From the NCBI RefSeq assembly GCF_011397635.1, contig NC_064771.1, positions 18,601,379-18,665,378 on the forward strand: a stretch of DNA of 64,000 nt. Direction: 5' to 3'. Below the pieces are notes generated by a model. It had not been told where the DNA came from and made no database searches. It saw only the letters and a program-made list of their open reading frames with translations. Source of the DNA: Epinephelus fuscoguttatus (Eukaryota > Chordata > Actinopteri > Perciformes > Serranidae). Shown here piece after piece: positions 53,501 through 64,000 of this stretch. Each line of letters opens with the position of its first letter. Positions within the stretch are counted from its first letter, which is position 1. The position numbers and the translations under genes are program-made.

Positions 53501-56500
53501 ACACCTTCTCATTCAATGCGTTTTCTTTATTTTCATGACTATTTACATTGTAGATTCTCACTGAAGGCATCAAAACTATGAATGAACACATGTGGAGTTA
53601 TGTACTTAACAAAAAAAGGTGAAATAACTGAAAACATGTTTTATATTCTAGTTTCTTCAAAATAGCCACCCTTTGCTCTGATTACTGCTTTGCACACTCT
53701 TAGCATTCTCTCCATGAGCTTCAAGAGGTAGTCACCTGAAATGGTTTCCACTTCACAGGTGTGCCTTATCAGGGTTAATTAGTGGAATTTCTTGCTTTAT
53801 CAATGGGGTTGGGACCATCAGTTGTGTTGTGCAGAAGTCAGGTTAATACACAGCCGACAGGCCTATTGGACAACTGTTAAAATTCATATTATGGCAAGAA
53901 CCAATCAGCTAACTAAAGAAAAACCAGTGGCCATCATTACTTTAAGAAATGAAGGTCAGTCAGTCCGGAAAATTGCAAAAACTTTAAATGTGTCCCCAAG
54001 TGGAGTCGCAAAAACCATCGAGCGCTACAACGAAACTGGCACACATGAGGACCGACCCAGGAAAGGAAGACCAAGAGTCACCTCTGCTTCTGAGGATAAG
54101 TTCATCTGAGTCACCAGCCTCAGAAATCGCAAGTTAACAGCAGCTCAGATCAGAGACCAGATGAATGCCACACAGAGTTCTAGCAGCAGACCCATCTCTA
54201 GAACAACTGTTAAGAGGAGACTGCGCGAATCAGGCCTTCATGGTCAAATAGCTGCTAGGAAACCACTGCTAAGGAGAGGCAACAAGTAGAAGAGATTTGT
54301 TTGGGCCAAGAAACACAAGGAATGGACATTAGACCACTGGAAATCTGTGCTTTGGTCTGATGAGTCCAAATTTGAGATCTTTGGTTCCAACCGCCGTGTC
54401 TTTGTGAGACGCAGAAAAGGTGAACGGATGGATTCCACATGCCTGGTTCCCACTGTGAAGCATGGAGGAGGAGGTGTGATGGTGTGGGGGTGTTTTGCTG
54501 GTGACACTGTTGGGGATTTATTCAAAATTGAAGGCACACTGAACCAGCATGGCTCCTGCAGCGACATGCCATCCCATCCGGTTTGCGTTTAGTTGGACGA
54601 TCATTTATTTTTCAACAGGACAATGACCCCAAACACACCTCCAGGCTGTGTAAGGGCTATTTGACCAAGAAGGAGAGTGATGGAGTGCTGCGGCAGATGA
54701 CCTGGCCTCCACAGTCACCGGACCTGAACCCAGTCGAGATGGTTTGGGATGAGCTGGACCACACAGTGAAGGCAAAGGGGCCAACAAGTGCTAAACACCT
54801 CTGGGAACTCCTTCAAGACTGTTGGAAAACCATTTCAGGTGACTACCTCTTGAAGCTCATGGAGAGAATGCCAAGAGTGTGCAAAGCAGTAATCAGAGCA
54901 AAGGGTGGCTATTTTGAAGAAACTAGAATATAAAACATGTTTTCAGTTATTTCACCTTTTTTTGTTAAGTACATAACTCCACGTGTGTTCATTCATAGTT
55001 TTGATGCCTTCAGTGAGAATCTACAATGTAAATAGTCATGAAAATAAAGAAAACGCATTGAATGAGAAGGTGTGTCCAAACTTTTGGCCTGTACTGTATG
55101 TTGGTGTGTTCTTTATACTGTGACAGTTTTCCTAAATTTAGATGTACAAATTGCAATAAATCACCATGCTTATAGTATCGGCATATATTGAATCTTGCCC
55201 CCATATCATATCACCAGATTGTTGCCAATACACAGGCCTATCATCCACCTGGGTGTCATGTAACCCTCTATAATATAGCTTCTGCTTTATATACGCACCT
55301 GTTCCAGCCTCTGTCTCTTCTGTCCGTGTGTGATTTACCAGACGCTGATGCTGTCAGATCTACTCTGATTGATCAGCTCTTCATCGCAGATATTTGATAG
55401 CCACTCTCTCTGTTTTTTGCAGGTGCTCAAAGATAGGCAGAGGGAGTTTGAGAGCAAGGCTATGCTGTTAAGTCGGTTGGCTGGAGAAAAGTCCAGTGCC
55501 AAACAGGACGCTGCCTTCAAGAACACCACAGCGCCTCTGCAAAGACGACAGGCAACTGCAACAAAAGTGAATAAACAGCAGGCCGTAGTCCAGCCCCTAC
55601 AAGGTCAGTTAGAAACAGATGGAACTTGATAAATGTTTTACCTTTTCACATTTAGATTCAAGTTGCAAGTGCAAAGACTCACTATATTAAGACTAAAGAT
55701 GTGTCAGATAAGACCATCTTTCAGTCGCCCTTGAAAGAGGATGTGCTATATTAAAAAAAGTGACCCTGGGAAAACTTTTGTCCTGTTCACGTTTCCCTAA
55801 AGAGTAGTCACTCACTAATTCCATCATGTTGAATCACTGGAGGTATCGCTGAGCTGCAATGTAATACAAGAGCTCAGTCTACCATATAGGAGCCAGAAAA
55901 TGTATCCAATGACGATGAGGAGGAATTATTTTTAAACCCCTCAGCAGTTTGGGGATTGAGACGGATACCTTGGTACCTGTCTCACGCTTTTGGCTTGGAA
56001 ACGGCACAAGAGCCCAAACAAGATATGAAATTCTACCTGTTTCAAAGCAAAATTTCCCCCTCAGTAAGAATATTTTTTCTTTGTTGACAGATTGGACTCT
56101 AACAGAGAAATATTATGACAGGGTTAGGAGGTTGTTTGATTTCTAATGTGTAGTATTAAGTTATTTAACATTAATTTGTATGTGTTTTCCTCCCCATCAG
56201 TGTCGCAGCTCCACCCTCTTCAGCAGCTTGCAGTCGTCAAGAAACAGTCCGTCTGCGTCAAGAAGAAAGAGAGGAAGCTTTCAGACCAGGTTGAGGTCAG
56301 CATCCGAGCCTCTACTCTGCTGCGCTTAGCTTGACACATCTGCAGAATTGCAAGCGTCAGATACAAGCTGACGTAGTGCATCAGGTTCAATTTGTGGTTC
56401 GTCTCGACAGACGCTGCAAGATCTCAGATTTATTAGGTCAATATTAACCTCCTGTCCAGACCAATGTGGATGAATAAATCTTGACAGTTAAAGATAAAGA

Positions 56501-58075
56501 TGTCCTTGTGCATTTTCTATACCTGTATAAAAATGCCAACTGTAAATGTAGTCCAGTAAATAACATGAAACTGAAATTATCTGTTCTGTCTCAGCCCCCT
56601 GATGGTAAAGAGAACGTAATAGAGAACTGCTGGGAGTCCCAACTCGACACATCCATGCTCGAGAACTCCACGCAGAAAATCCTGCATGTTCTCAATAACG
56701 GCTCCCTCAAAGAGCTCAAAGGTCTGCAGCAGATTGGTGACAAGAAAGCAAAGCTCATCCTGGGCTGGAGGGAAATACATGGACATTTCACAAGGGTCAG
56801 TAGAGAAAATGTCGAGCTCACATCGTGCTTTACGTGTAACCCACCTCACAACAATAATTTGTCTTCAAAGTTTTTCTTACCGAAGTTTTTAATTTTCTTG
56901 TGGAGACTTGACAAATGGTTTGTTTTTGCAGTTGGAAGATCTGCTGAAAGTCGAGGGAATGACGGAAAAGAGATTTTCCTCCTTCAAGAAGGTAAGTCAG
57001 GTCGTCAGTGGAGGATTTCTCGATTCAAATAGTTCAACAATTGGATGGATTGCCATGAAAGTTTGATATTTGTTTAGTTTTTACTGGATATCTTCAGGCA
57101 AACTGTCAGGTTGACATGTTCAAACATATCACTTATTTTGTTGCCATTCTGTTTTCTTAAATTAATGATGTGGGTTTTTTTTTACTAATTTGTCATATTC
57201 TCAAGAATATCATTATTGCAATAAATTCCCTGAAATGTTATGTTATTTTATTTAATTATTTTGTGTTTTTAATTTATTCTTGCACTAACCTGTTGGCAAA
57301 ATGTAGATTAACCTTACTCAGTCTAATAACTATATTACTACATAAAACCTACTTCTGTATGGGACCACATAGAAGATATTTACATTTACTCCATCTCCAA
57401 ATTTCTGTCTTATTTTCTGTTTTAAATGATCCCAAAGGCCATAAAAAGCATTAAATGTAAGTGTCTGATACCTGCAGACACCCTGTAATGTTATATGCTT
57501 AGTAGAAAATGTTGACATGCTTAGATGGTCACTGCTAAACATCAGGATGTTGGCATTTAGCTGAACGCAGCAAACGTGGCCATAGACCAGGGTGTCAGAC
57601 CCAGCCCAGTTTGATCGCAGGTGGGCGAGACCAGTAAAACCATTGAATAAAGTCCTACATAGAATCCGACATAGAGCCTGTGATGTCTTCAGAGGAATAA
57701 ATGCAGTTTCAACAATATTCCTCAGGTTTTCCACGTTCAGATGACTTCTCACTGTCATCACGTGCATTTTTCTTTACATTTCCACTCCTGTGTAGTAATC
57801 CTAACATCAAAACTTGGTCCTGAAACCTGCCACCTCTTCGCCATTACAAGTGTATCACTATTAGGTGTGCAAGGTCATCCAGTGGGCCAGATTGGACCCT
57901 TTAGTGGGCAGATTCTGGCCCCCGGGCCACATGTTTGACACCCCTGCTGTAGCCTTCATACTTATAAATTGTAGGGGGGGGGAAGAGTAGCTTTTAGAGA
58001 TGATGTTTTCTCAGTGCTAATATTAATTTCTCCTTTTTTTTCCAGGCAAACATCCTGAGTTCCATGGGAAAGTGA
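47532..58075 (+). CDS. kif22: Kinesin family member 22 (kinesin-10, Kid)
   Basis: Plus-end chromokinesin that binds chromosome arms and generates polar ejection force in mitosis. Coding exons: 47532-47719, 47804-47931, 48233-48384, 50894-51103, 51508-51904, 52666-52786, 53222-53333, 55423-55603, 56201-56289, 56595-56795, 56932-56991, 58046-58075; 1869 nt, 622 aa (human 665). Motor domain about 18-345: P-loop GPTGAGKT 101-108, switch I NQRSSRSH 213-220, switch II DLAGSE 247-252. A basic NLS-like [11 protein letters not shown] lies in exon 6 and a coiled-coil in exons 7-8. The C-terminal helix-hairpin-helix DNA-binding region is about 556-613 ([29 protein letters not shown]), ending ANILSSMGK. 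Exon 9 may instead end at 56295 (alternative donor, two more codons). A non-coding first exon probably ends at 47208. Intron 7 holds a Tc1 copy. Confidence 0.95.
48533..48690 (+). mobile_element. SINE-like repeat fragment in kif22 intron 3
   Basis: The head GGCCACACGGTGGTGCAGTG and body (CCACAGTCCAAAGGCCTGCA) match the 16036 family; the 3' half is missing. It abuts a DNA-transposon relic. Confidence 0.65.
48690..50066. mobile_element. Non-autonomous DNA transposon in kif22 intron 3
   Basis: The left end has CTGAGTTAGTTCAGTCAACTC and ACTCTGAGTTAAACC; the right end has AACTCAGAGTTTCCC, GGTTAACTTACTGAG and TTTCTGGAATACCCC, giving loosely inverted termini rich in ACTCAGAGTT. The 1.3-kb interior is A/T-rich without an intact ORF. 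It resembles PIF/Harbinger-type fish repeats; the assignment is tentative. Confidence 0.5.
50067..50893 (+). other. Remainder of kif22 intron 3
   Basis: Intron sequence with a T20-type homopolymer near 50472 and no exon. The acceptor TTTCTCAG ends at 50893. Nothing else recognised. Confidence 0.6.
53478..55096 (+). mobile_element. Tc1-like transposon, copy B (1619 bp)
   Basis: TA duplications at 53476-53477 and 55097-55098. Same family as copy A (1040-2666): identical ends and long inverted repeats of about 273 bp. Inserted in sense in kif22 intron 7. It differs from A by a ten-base deletion near 54553, one extra base at each of two homopolymers, and scattered substitutions. Confidence 0.95.
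53891..54933 (+). pseudogene. Tc1-like transposase, copy B, with nonsense codons
   Basis: ATG at 53891, stop at 54931-54933. It is inactivated by an early TGA at 54107-54109 (a CGA-to-TGA change, CpG-decay type), a second in-frame stop TAG near 54286-54288 (CAG in copy A), and a ten-base deletion near 54553 that shifts frame. It keeps the two single bases missing from copy A, so its C-terminus reads through to YFEETRI. DDE motifs are present. Non-functional. Confidence 0.92.
57225..57485. mobile_element. hAT-like MITE fragment in kif22 intron 11
   Basis: The right end ACCTGCAGACACCCTG and the ACCTGTTGGCAAA segment match the copy at 36308-36718. The left terminus is absent. Confidence 0.55.
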
Positions 58076-58222
58076 TTTTTCTTTTTATTTTTTTATTTTT
58101 TACCGACCCTTATCTAATGTATATGATTTCTATCTCTAAAGCTTTTAATGTCTTTTATGCGGTTTTATGATGTTTTTGTAGTAACCATTGTGTTCCAGCT
58201 GATGGCGCACTACTGCTTTTTA

Positions 58223-58228
58223 AATAAA
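58223..58228 (+). terminator. kif22: kif22 poly(A) signal
   Basis: AATAAA 148 bp after the kif22 stop, followed by a GT/T-rich stretch (GTTTGTGTGTTTATTTT) of the kind expected downstream of a cleavage site. Confidence 0.75.
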
Positions 58229-58559
58229 TGCCTCACGTGTCATTTAAATGTTTGTGTGTTTATTTTATGATGATAAATAAATGTGATCACTTTAAACACA
58301 TGACCAAGTGCACCCTGAACCTCCTGTCAGATGAATCCTCCTCTCTGGGGGGTGTTTCCGGGTTGAAAATCTAATTGGGCTAATTTGTGAACTCTTGGAG
58401 GCACGAGGACACATTTAATCACCGCTGATGTGATGCAGCATCACGGGATAGATATTCAGTGTGAGAAGCTGTTTTGGGTTTTTTTGGGGTTTTTTTGTTT
58501 TGTTTTTAAAGGTGAGGAGAGGAGGACGCTGTAACCCAGCCTCCCCCTCCCTCTTCTCC

Positions 58560-58868
58560 CACAACACGTAGTCTGGTTGATTTCACTTTTCATTTCACAT
58601 ACACACCCCTCCTCCCTGATCCACCCTGCCATCCCGGAGACTCCCCATCCATCCCAGCACACTGCGCTGCCACAAGCCGCTACAACACCACCGCTCCTCC
58701 AGCTCTCACACAGGCTCGTAAAGGATCCTATGCAGACGGTTTACACACACGTCGAGGCTGCAGAGGAGATGTTGGGTCGTGTCTGATGGTTTTATTTTGC
58801 ACCTGAGAATAAGGATGCCACATCCAGGCACGCTCCGGCTGTGTTGAGACAGGCGCTGGATTAAAAAG
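58560..58868 (+). promoter_or_regulatory. prrt2: Candidate prrt2 first (non-coding) exon and promoter
   Basis: A C/T-rich, moderately CpG-containing stretch ends in a good donor, AAAAAG|GTCAGT, at 58868/58869. It lies between the kif22 poly(A) site and the first recognised prrt2 coding exon. Assignment is inferred from position and the donor only. Confidence 0.35.
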
Positions 58869-60160
58869 GTCAGTTTGATTTATCTTTATAGCCTCCTCTT
58901 CCCCCTCTGTGTGTGTTAATATATAAGGCTAATTCAAATATCAGTTCACTCATAATCTGATTTAAACACAACAATCCAACACAAGCTGCGTGATTTTTCT
59001 GCTTATCTTTGCAATGTAGCATCCCTCATCCACTGAATTCAAATCACGAGCAGCAGCAGGCTAATTAATGCTACCCCCTCTTCCTCCTCCTCCTCCTCTT
59101 CCTCCTCCACTCGTCCATCCGACTATTCCTCCTTTGTCCTCATCCTTTTCCCCTCTGTCATTTTCTACCTTTTGTTCTACGCCCGGCCACCATATGCCTT
59201 TAGGCTTGTGTACACATGATGGAATAATGGTATGTACACACCTGCACAGAGACTATGGCCGCTGCTATGGTTTCAAAGCAACCTGCCTCCATCTGCCATG
59301 CCTTTGTACTCCCCATGTCATTGTGACCTGCTTTCACTGTTACCTGAGATAGCAGGTCTGCTATTTTAATATGAGGCCTGATTTACAGCCTGAGGGACAT
59401 GACGTGTGTGTGTGTCTCATGTGTTTACCTCGAGTGTGTTTACAGTTCAACATGGCATGAGGAGTTATCAAAAATGAGGATAGATATGATCTGAAGTCAA
59501 AGTGGATTATAAAGAGGCTTATGGTGATATTGAGCCTGGATACAAACTGTAAATCGGCTAAAGCAGAATGTATTTAGGGACTGTATGAGAGCTGTGGAGT
59601 GAGACGCATGGGCTGAGCCTTATGGTTCATCAGCCTGTTTTGAAAAAATAGGCCTGTGACCCTTTTCCCCTGTATTGATATTTTCTCCGGACCTCCCCTT
59701 GACTTAGAAAAGGACACACCACACCCTCCACTGAGTGTCTCCGAATAGCCAAACAGAACATTTGGCACAGCTAGTTTTGCCATCATTAACAAAGAATTTA
59801 ATGTTTTATTCTGATTTAAAGCACTGCACTCCTAACACTAATTTAAAATGATAAAAATGAATAAATATTAAAACGTGATTTAAAAAATGCAACTGAAACA
59901 GATAATATATATTTTTTAATTTAAAAAAATGTTTAATGTGATAACAAGTGAAGACCAGGGCAGGACATAGAAGCAGACAGGATAAAATTATACAAAATTA
60001 GACTGAGACATACAACAAAAACTAAGACAAAGTGAAATATTGAGGATATAGAAGAAAAACAGAAAAACAAGAAAACAAGGAAAACAAAACAAACAATCTA
60101 ATAAATTTTTTTAAAAATATATACAGTCCTCTTCCTGGCCCCCACATTACACACATCCTG
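58869..60160 (+). other. Probable prrt2 5' intron, first part
   Basis: Non-coding; includes a CTCCTCCTCC tract (59075-59110) and A/T-rich sequence (59800-60120). No exon or bounded element recognised. Confidence 0.4.
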
Positions 60161-60167
60161 AACCTTA

Positions 60168-60775
60168 CCATGTGTTTTTGTTGCCTAAACCCAACCATGT
60201 GTTTCTGTTGCTGAAACCCAACCTCGTGTTTTTGTTGCCTAAACCTAAACACGTGTTTTTGTTGCCGAAACCTAACCATGTGTTTTTGTTGTCTAAACCT
60301 AACCTCGTGTTTTTGTTGCCTAAATCTAACCACGTGTTTTTGTTGCCGAAACCTAACCACGTGTTTTTGTTGCCTAAACCTAACCTCGTGTTTTTGTTGC
60401 CTGAACCTTACCATGTGTTTTTGTTGCTGAAACCCAACCACGTGTTTTTGTTGCCTAAACCTAAACACATGTTTTTGTTGCCTAAACCTAAACACGTGTT
60501 TTTGTTACTTCAAACTAACCATGTGTTTTTGTTTTTCCTAAACCTAACCATGTGTTCTTGTTTTTCCTAAACCTAACCACGTGTTTTTGTTATCTAAACC
60601 TAAACACGTGTTTTTGTTACTTCAAACTAACCATGTGTTTTTGTTTTTCCTAAACCTAACCATGTGTTCTTGTTGCCTAAACCTAACCACGTGTTTTTGT
60701 TATCTAAACCTAACAATGTGTTGTGTTGCCTAAACCCAACCACGTCTTTTTGTTGCCGAAACCTAACCACGTGCG
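60168..60775. repeat. 27-bp minisatellite, about 22 units
   Basis: Tandem array of AACCATGTGTTTTTGTTGCC TAAACCT (27 bp) with C/T and A/G variants at a few sites. Two units near 60530-60570 and 60640-60660 carry TTTTTCC variants. Because 27 is a multiple of three, long open frames appear on both strands (60172-60570 +, 60495-60022 -) with 9-residue periods; they are not genes. It lies in the presumed prrt2 5' intron. Confidence 0.9.
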
Positions 60776-60819
60776 TTAGTAGTTGGGGGAGAAAAACAAA
60801 AGTCAATTTTATTTTGAAA

Positions 60820-61090
60820 GGCACAGTATGTAAAAGTTCAATTTTCTGTGAAAACAGAAGTGTATTTTGAAAGAAGACAATGCATGTAACAAGTGGAACT
60901 TGACATGGCGTGCCAGAACATCAACAACCGACACATCCAGGGTACCTTTCACATTGTATCTGGACGTAGAAGGTCTGTGACCAAACATCAAACTGTGACG
61001 AGGTTGGAGTGAGAATGTGTTGTGAAAACAGAAGTGTATTTTGAAAGAAGACAATGCATGTAACAAGTGGCTTGACATAGCGCGTCCACA
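60820..61090. repeat. Directly duplicated MITE-derived segment
   Basis: TGTGAAAACAGAAGTGTATT followed by AAAGAAGACAATGCATGTAA occurs at about 60847-60895 and again at 61020-61068. The segment is the inverse of part of the MITE at 7907-9172. Confidence 0.75.
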
Positions 61091-61104
61091 TCCAGGGATA
61101 TTTG

Positions 61105-61397
61105 TCCTGGGAATTAATGCTGATTGTAACCTTTCTGATAAAATATGGTTGTTCATTTTTTTTAATATCTGCTTAGACATTAGTTGGTGTAAGTGAATTT
61201 TGCCAGTGGACAGAATTTAGATTTGCGAAAAAAACCCAGCAAGATTCCATATTTCAAGTGATTAATGCTGATTGTAACCTTTCTGATAAAATACAAATAC
61301 CAGACATTAGTTGGTGTAAGTGAATTTTTGCCAGTGGGAAAAGGGAATTTAGATTTTCGAAAAAAAGAACCCAGCAAGATTCCATATTTCAAGTGAT
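61105..61397. repeat. Two-copy tandem duplication (about 140 bp unit)
   Basis: Units of about 61112-61258 and 61259-61397 share TTAATGCTGATTGTAACCTT, GACATTAGTTGGTGTAAGTG and CCCAGCAAGATTCCATATTT. A short telomere-like CCCTAA repeat follows at 61424-61441. Confidence 0.85.
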
Positions 61398-61441
61398 ACC
61401 TTTAACCCAAACCTTTATATTTCCTCTAACCCTAACCCTAA

Positions 61442-62634
61442 CAAAGTGCTTTTTGTGCCTAAACCTAACCTTAACCACAACCACAGCTTTGTTGCACCAT
61501 AAAACAGCAAGACAAGAATATATTGAAGCAGCTCGTGAGAGTTTCACAAATCTAGTGTTACCATCCAGCCACCACCCACTCAGAGATTCTGGTGTGTTAT
61601 GCTAGTAGCAGCAGTTGTACACAAATACGATACAACTATAAAATATGATACTACTAAAACTACTACTATAAATATTCACATATGCAGTAGTATTCTCTAA
61701 CCCCTGTAAACAGACTTCGATGTGTAGTCTCCCTTTATTTAGCAACTGCCAAAATTATGGAAATCATAACAAAATGATGTGACTTGTTAACTTAATAGTA
61801 ACACCTTTATTTATCTCAATCCTCTTGGAATGTTGCTCAGTCTTTAGGAGTGTATGTTAAACTGGTTCAAAACATACATTTAAGGGAGGAAGTCAGTCTG
61901 TGTTTGACAAACATGATCCCCTTTTTGGGGCTACACAAGGGAGCTGCCTCGGTCCATAATTATTCTCCCTGTACACGCTGCCACTTGCTGACATATTAGA
62001 GAACACAGTGTTCGTTTCTATAGTTACGCACAACTGTGCATCTGCTGATCCAAACGATGCTGCAGCCACAAACTCCATTACTACCTGTCTTTTGGCAATA
62101 AATAAATCGATGAGCAATTTCTTAAAGTTAACTTAGGACAAAAGGATTGTAGAGCTCTTTGTGCTGCATTTCTTGTATGAAAGGTGCTATATAATTAAAG
62201 TTTATTGTCATAATTATAGGTGAAGAGCTGTGACTATCACTGTCAAATGGAACACTTAACATTTTTTATTAGAAATAATTAACCTAGAAGCAGAATAAAG
62301 TGAAGGTAGAGGGCTTTTCTACCTAGAAGGCTTTTGTAGGCTAGAGATAAAGAACACGCTCTGTAGAAATATAAGGTTAAATGCTAATAATGACAAAGAT
62401 TCACATCTATTTTATTTCTCAAAACTGACATTGATCTTGTTGTCCTCCCATGGCAAAGCAGATGTTATGAGAACATGTTTTCGAGCCCCATTTCTGAAGC
62501 AAAAAGAAAAGTATCACAATCCTCCCTTTTCAAACCCTTTGTACCACCACAGTAACTTTCATACGCTCCCTAGGCAGATGGGAGTGAGCAGTTTCTGTTT
62601 ACAAAGATGCTAAAAACCATTTTCTGACCCCCAG
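61442..62634 (+). other. Rest of the presumed prrt2 5' intron
   Basis: A/T-rich sequence without recognised exons or bounded repeats. It ends at an acceptor (CCCCCAG) at 62634. Confidence 0.4.
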
Positions 62635-62697
62635 GTGAACTACAGGCAGCACACACAGGACTGGACCACAAACAGAGGCTTCATCTTTGCTGTCAGC

Positions 62698-63647
62698 ATG
62701 GCTGTGAACATGATGCCAGCTCCCACCATTTGGCCGGGAGAGGAACAACCGTCGCTGCTGGACCAGGAGGACACTCTGTCGAGCCAAGCCCCGATCTCTG
62801 TGCCATGCCCACCAGTCAGAGGTGAACCACTCATCCACAGCGGCAGCAGCAGCCCGGTCGGCACACAGCCTCCCCGCAGCAAATCCAAAGGCGAGCTAGT
62901 CATAGTCATCAACGAGAAGCTGAAGAACAGTGAGTTTGACCTCATATTAAGGCAGCGGGTGGGTGGAGGAGGGGGGGGTCATACAGCTGCTTAGTCAGCT
63001 CACTCGGGGAATGTCAAACTCCAGTGCATGAACAAGCTCCACGTAGAGCACACACACATCGTTCCTCCTCCTGTGTTTCAAATATTTGCCCGTCCTTTTT
63101 GTCCCTCATGTGTAGGTAACGGGATCCACCCGGCGCCCGCAGAGAGCACCTCTCCAGTCATCTGCTCTCCTCCCAGAAGACAACACTCCATCTCCTACCC
63201 CCATCACGGCAAGACCAGGAAGGGAAGCAGGGCGAGCTCTATCGGCTACACCGCCTTCTCGCCCCGGCCGTCGCTTTCTCGCCACTCCAGCATCGCCACC
63301 AACCCACCCTTGGACCGGACCAAGGTCAAAGACTACCTCCTTCTGTCCGTGCTGGCCTGCTTCTGCCCCGTGTGGCCCATCAACATTGTGGGATTTGTCT
63401 ACTCCATCATGGTGAGAGCAGGATCTTTTGTTTTTAAATATGCATGTGTATCAAAACCCAAGCTAACAGCTGGTTCGCCCTTCTCTTTCAGTCCAAGAAC
63501 AGCCTCGAGCAGGGAAATCTGGACGGTGCTGTGCGTCTGGGACGCGTCGCCAAGATGCTCTCCATGGTGTCACTAGTAGGAGGGACGGTCATTATCATCG
63601 CCTGCATTGTCAACCTGGCCAGTGAGTGTCCCAAATCTGACCTTTAA
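62698..63647 (+). CDS. prrt2: Proline-rich transmembrane protein 2 (3' end unresolved)
   Basis: Presynaptic dispanin/CD225-type membrane protein that in mammals interacts with SNARE proteins and sodium channels; human loss causes paroxysmal dyskinesia and infantile epilepsy. Exons: 62635-62929 (acceptor at 62634, first ATG 62698), 63116-63411, 63492-63621. Phases agree. The diagnostic C-terminal region is clear: [20 protein letters not shown] then [11 protein letters not shown] (re-entrant segment), [20 protein letters not shown], and a TM helix [18 protein letters not shown]. The N-terminus is much shorter than human PRRT2 (340 aa) and only mildly Pro/Ser-rich. The frame is open upstream of the ATG to 62635, so an earlier start in another exon is possible. 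At 63621 a donor CA|GTGAGT is likely used and the last small exon may lie at or beyond the window edge; without splicing the frame stops at 63647 after SECPKSDL (227 aa). Confidence 0.88.
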
Positions 63648-64000
63648 ACCTTTTTACCTCCCTCCTGTGTGCAGTGATTTGCCCCCCTTGAATTTGTAGC
63701 AGTAGCGCTGCTACCGCTGATCCTCCTGGCCCAAACACCTCCTTCTGTCACTTTCTATCCAATCACAACATCATATTCAACTGTGTCAGCACAGTCTGAC
63801 TGTAATCACTGATATTATTACTCATGTTTGCACAATATCGCACTAGTTACAATGCCTGCACGAGTCTTTATATGCTGCGGCACTTTAGAAACTATATCAA
63901 CGCGACACAAAGATCAGAGCATCTTAAGTACATCAGATTCAAATCTACATTTTCTGACACGTTCCTCTGATTGCACGGGTGGCCTCCAGCTGTAACCAAC
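63648..64000 (+). other. prrt2: Last prrt2 intron or 3' sequence
   Basis: No confident terminal exon. An acceptor-like TGTGTGCAG ends near 63677, and splicing from 63621 would add only a few codons before a TGA, which is weak support. Window ends inside this region. Confidence 0.35.

Noticed and set aside
60022-60495. 157-codon repeat protein on the minus strand
   Set aside because: Product of a 27-bp minisatellite whose unit length is a multiple of three; the sense strand gives an equally long false repeat protein.
61424-61441. Interstitial telomere
   Set aside because: Only about two to three CCCTAA units; too short to mean a fusion point.

Overview
The window is vertebrate chromosomal DNA, almost certainly from a teleost fish (probably a percomorph). 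Six spliced protein-coding genes with GT-AG introns are recognisable. The intervening DNA is full of repeat types typical of fish: Tc1 elements, tRNA-like SINEs, hAT-like and piggyBac-like MITEs, and LINE fragments. No rRNA or functional tRNA gene, CRISPR array or bacterial-type operon was seen.

Gene order, left to right: (1) the 3' end of taok2 (TAO kinase 2), + strand, 1-5245 plus a long 3' UTR; (2) maz (MYC-associated C2H2 zinc-finger protein), + strand, coding 12079-20521, seven exons, 480 aa; (3) tlcd3b/fam57b (TLC-domain, ceramide-synthase-like membrane protein), + strand, 30564-37305, six exons, 302 aa; (4) pagr1 (PAXIP1-associated glutamate-rich protein 1), - strand, 44566-41607, four coding exons, 275 aa; (5) kif22 (kinesin-10, Kid), + strand, 47532-58075, twelve coding exons, 622 aa; (6) prrt2 (dispanin-type synaptic membrane protein), + strand, from about 62698, 3' end unresolved. 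I placed the exons by hand from splice sites, reading phase and remembered family sequence. The total lengths of maz, tlcd3b, pagr1 and kif22 each come out as whole codons.

All six human orthologues lie in the 16p11.2 interval linked to autism and epilepsy. The window is therefore a compact, locally reshuffled fish version of that block. The genes share no single pathway: signalling kinase, transcription factor, sphingolipid-related membrane protein, MLL3/4-complex subunit, mitotic chromokinesin and presynaptic protein.

Non-coding layout: the taok2 intron (31-4309) holds a Tc1 element nested in an older MITE, an AAGTC-rich hAT-like element and a foldback repeat. Between taok2 and maz are nested MITEs and a SINE. 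The maz introns hold further DNA-transposon relics. The maz-tlcd3b gap holds two foldback elements and an element with an internal minisatellite. The last tlcd3b intron is a multi-level transposon nest. pagr1 and kif22 are head to head, and a 5'-truncated LINE (itself interrupted by an L1-like fragment) splits their shared upstream region. Its 15-bp target-site duplication contains a CCAAT (NF-Y) box. kif22 carries a second, nearly identical Tc1 copy in intron 7. Upstream of the first prrt2 coding exon is a 27-bp minisatellite of about 22 units.
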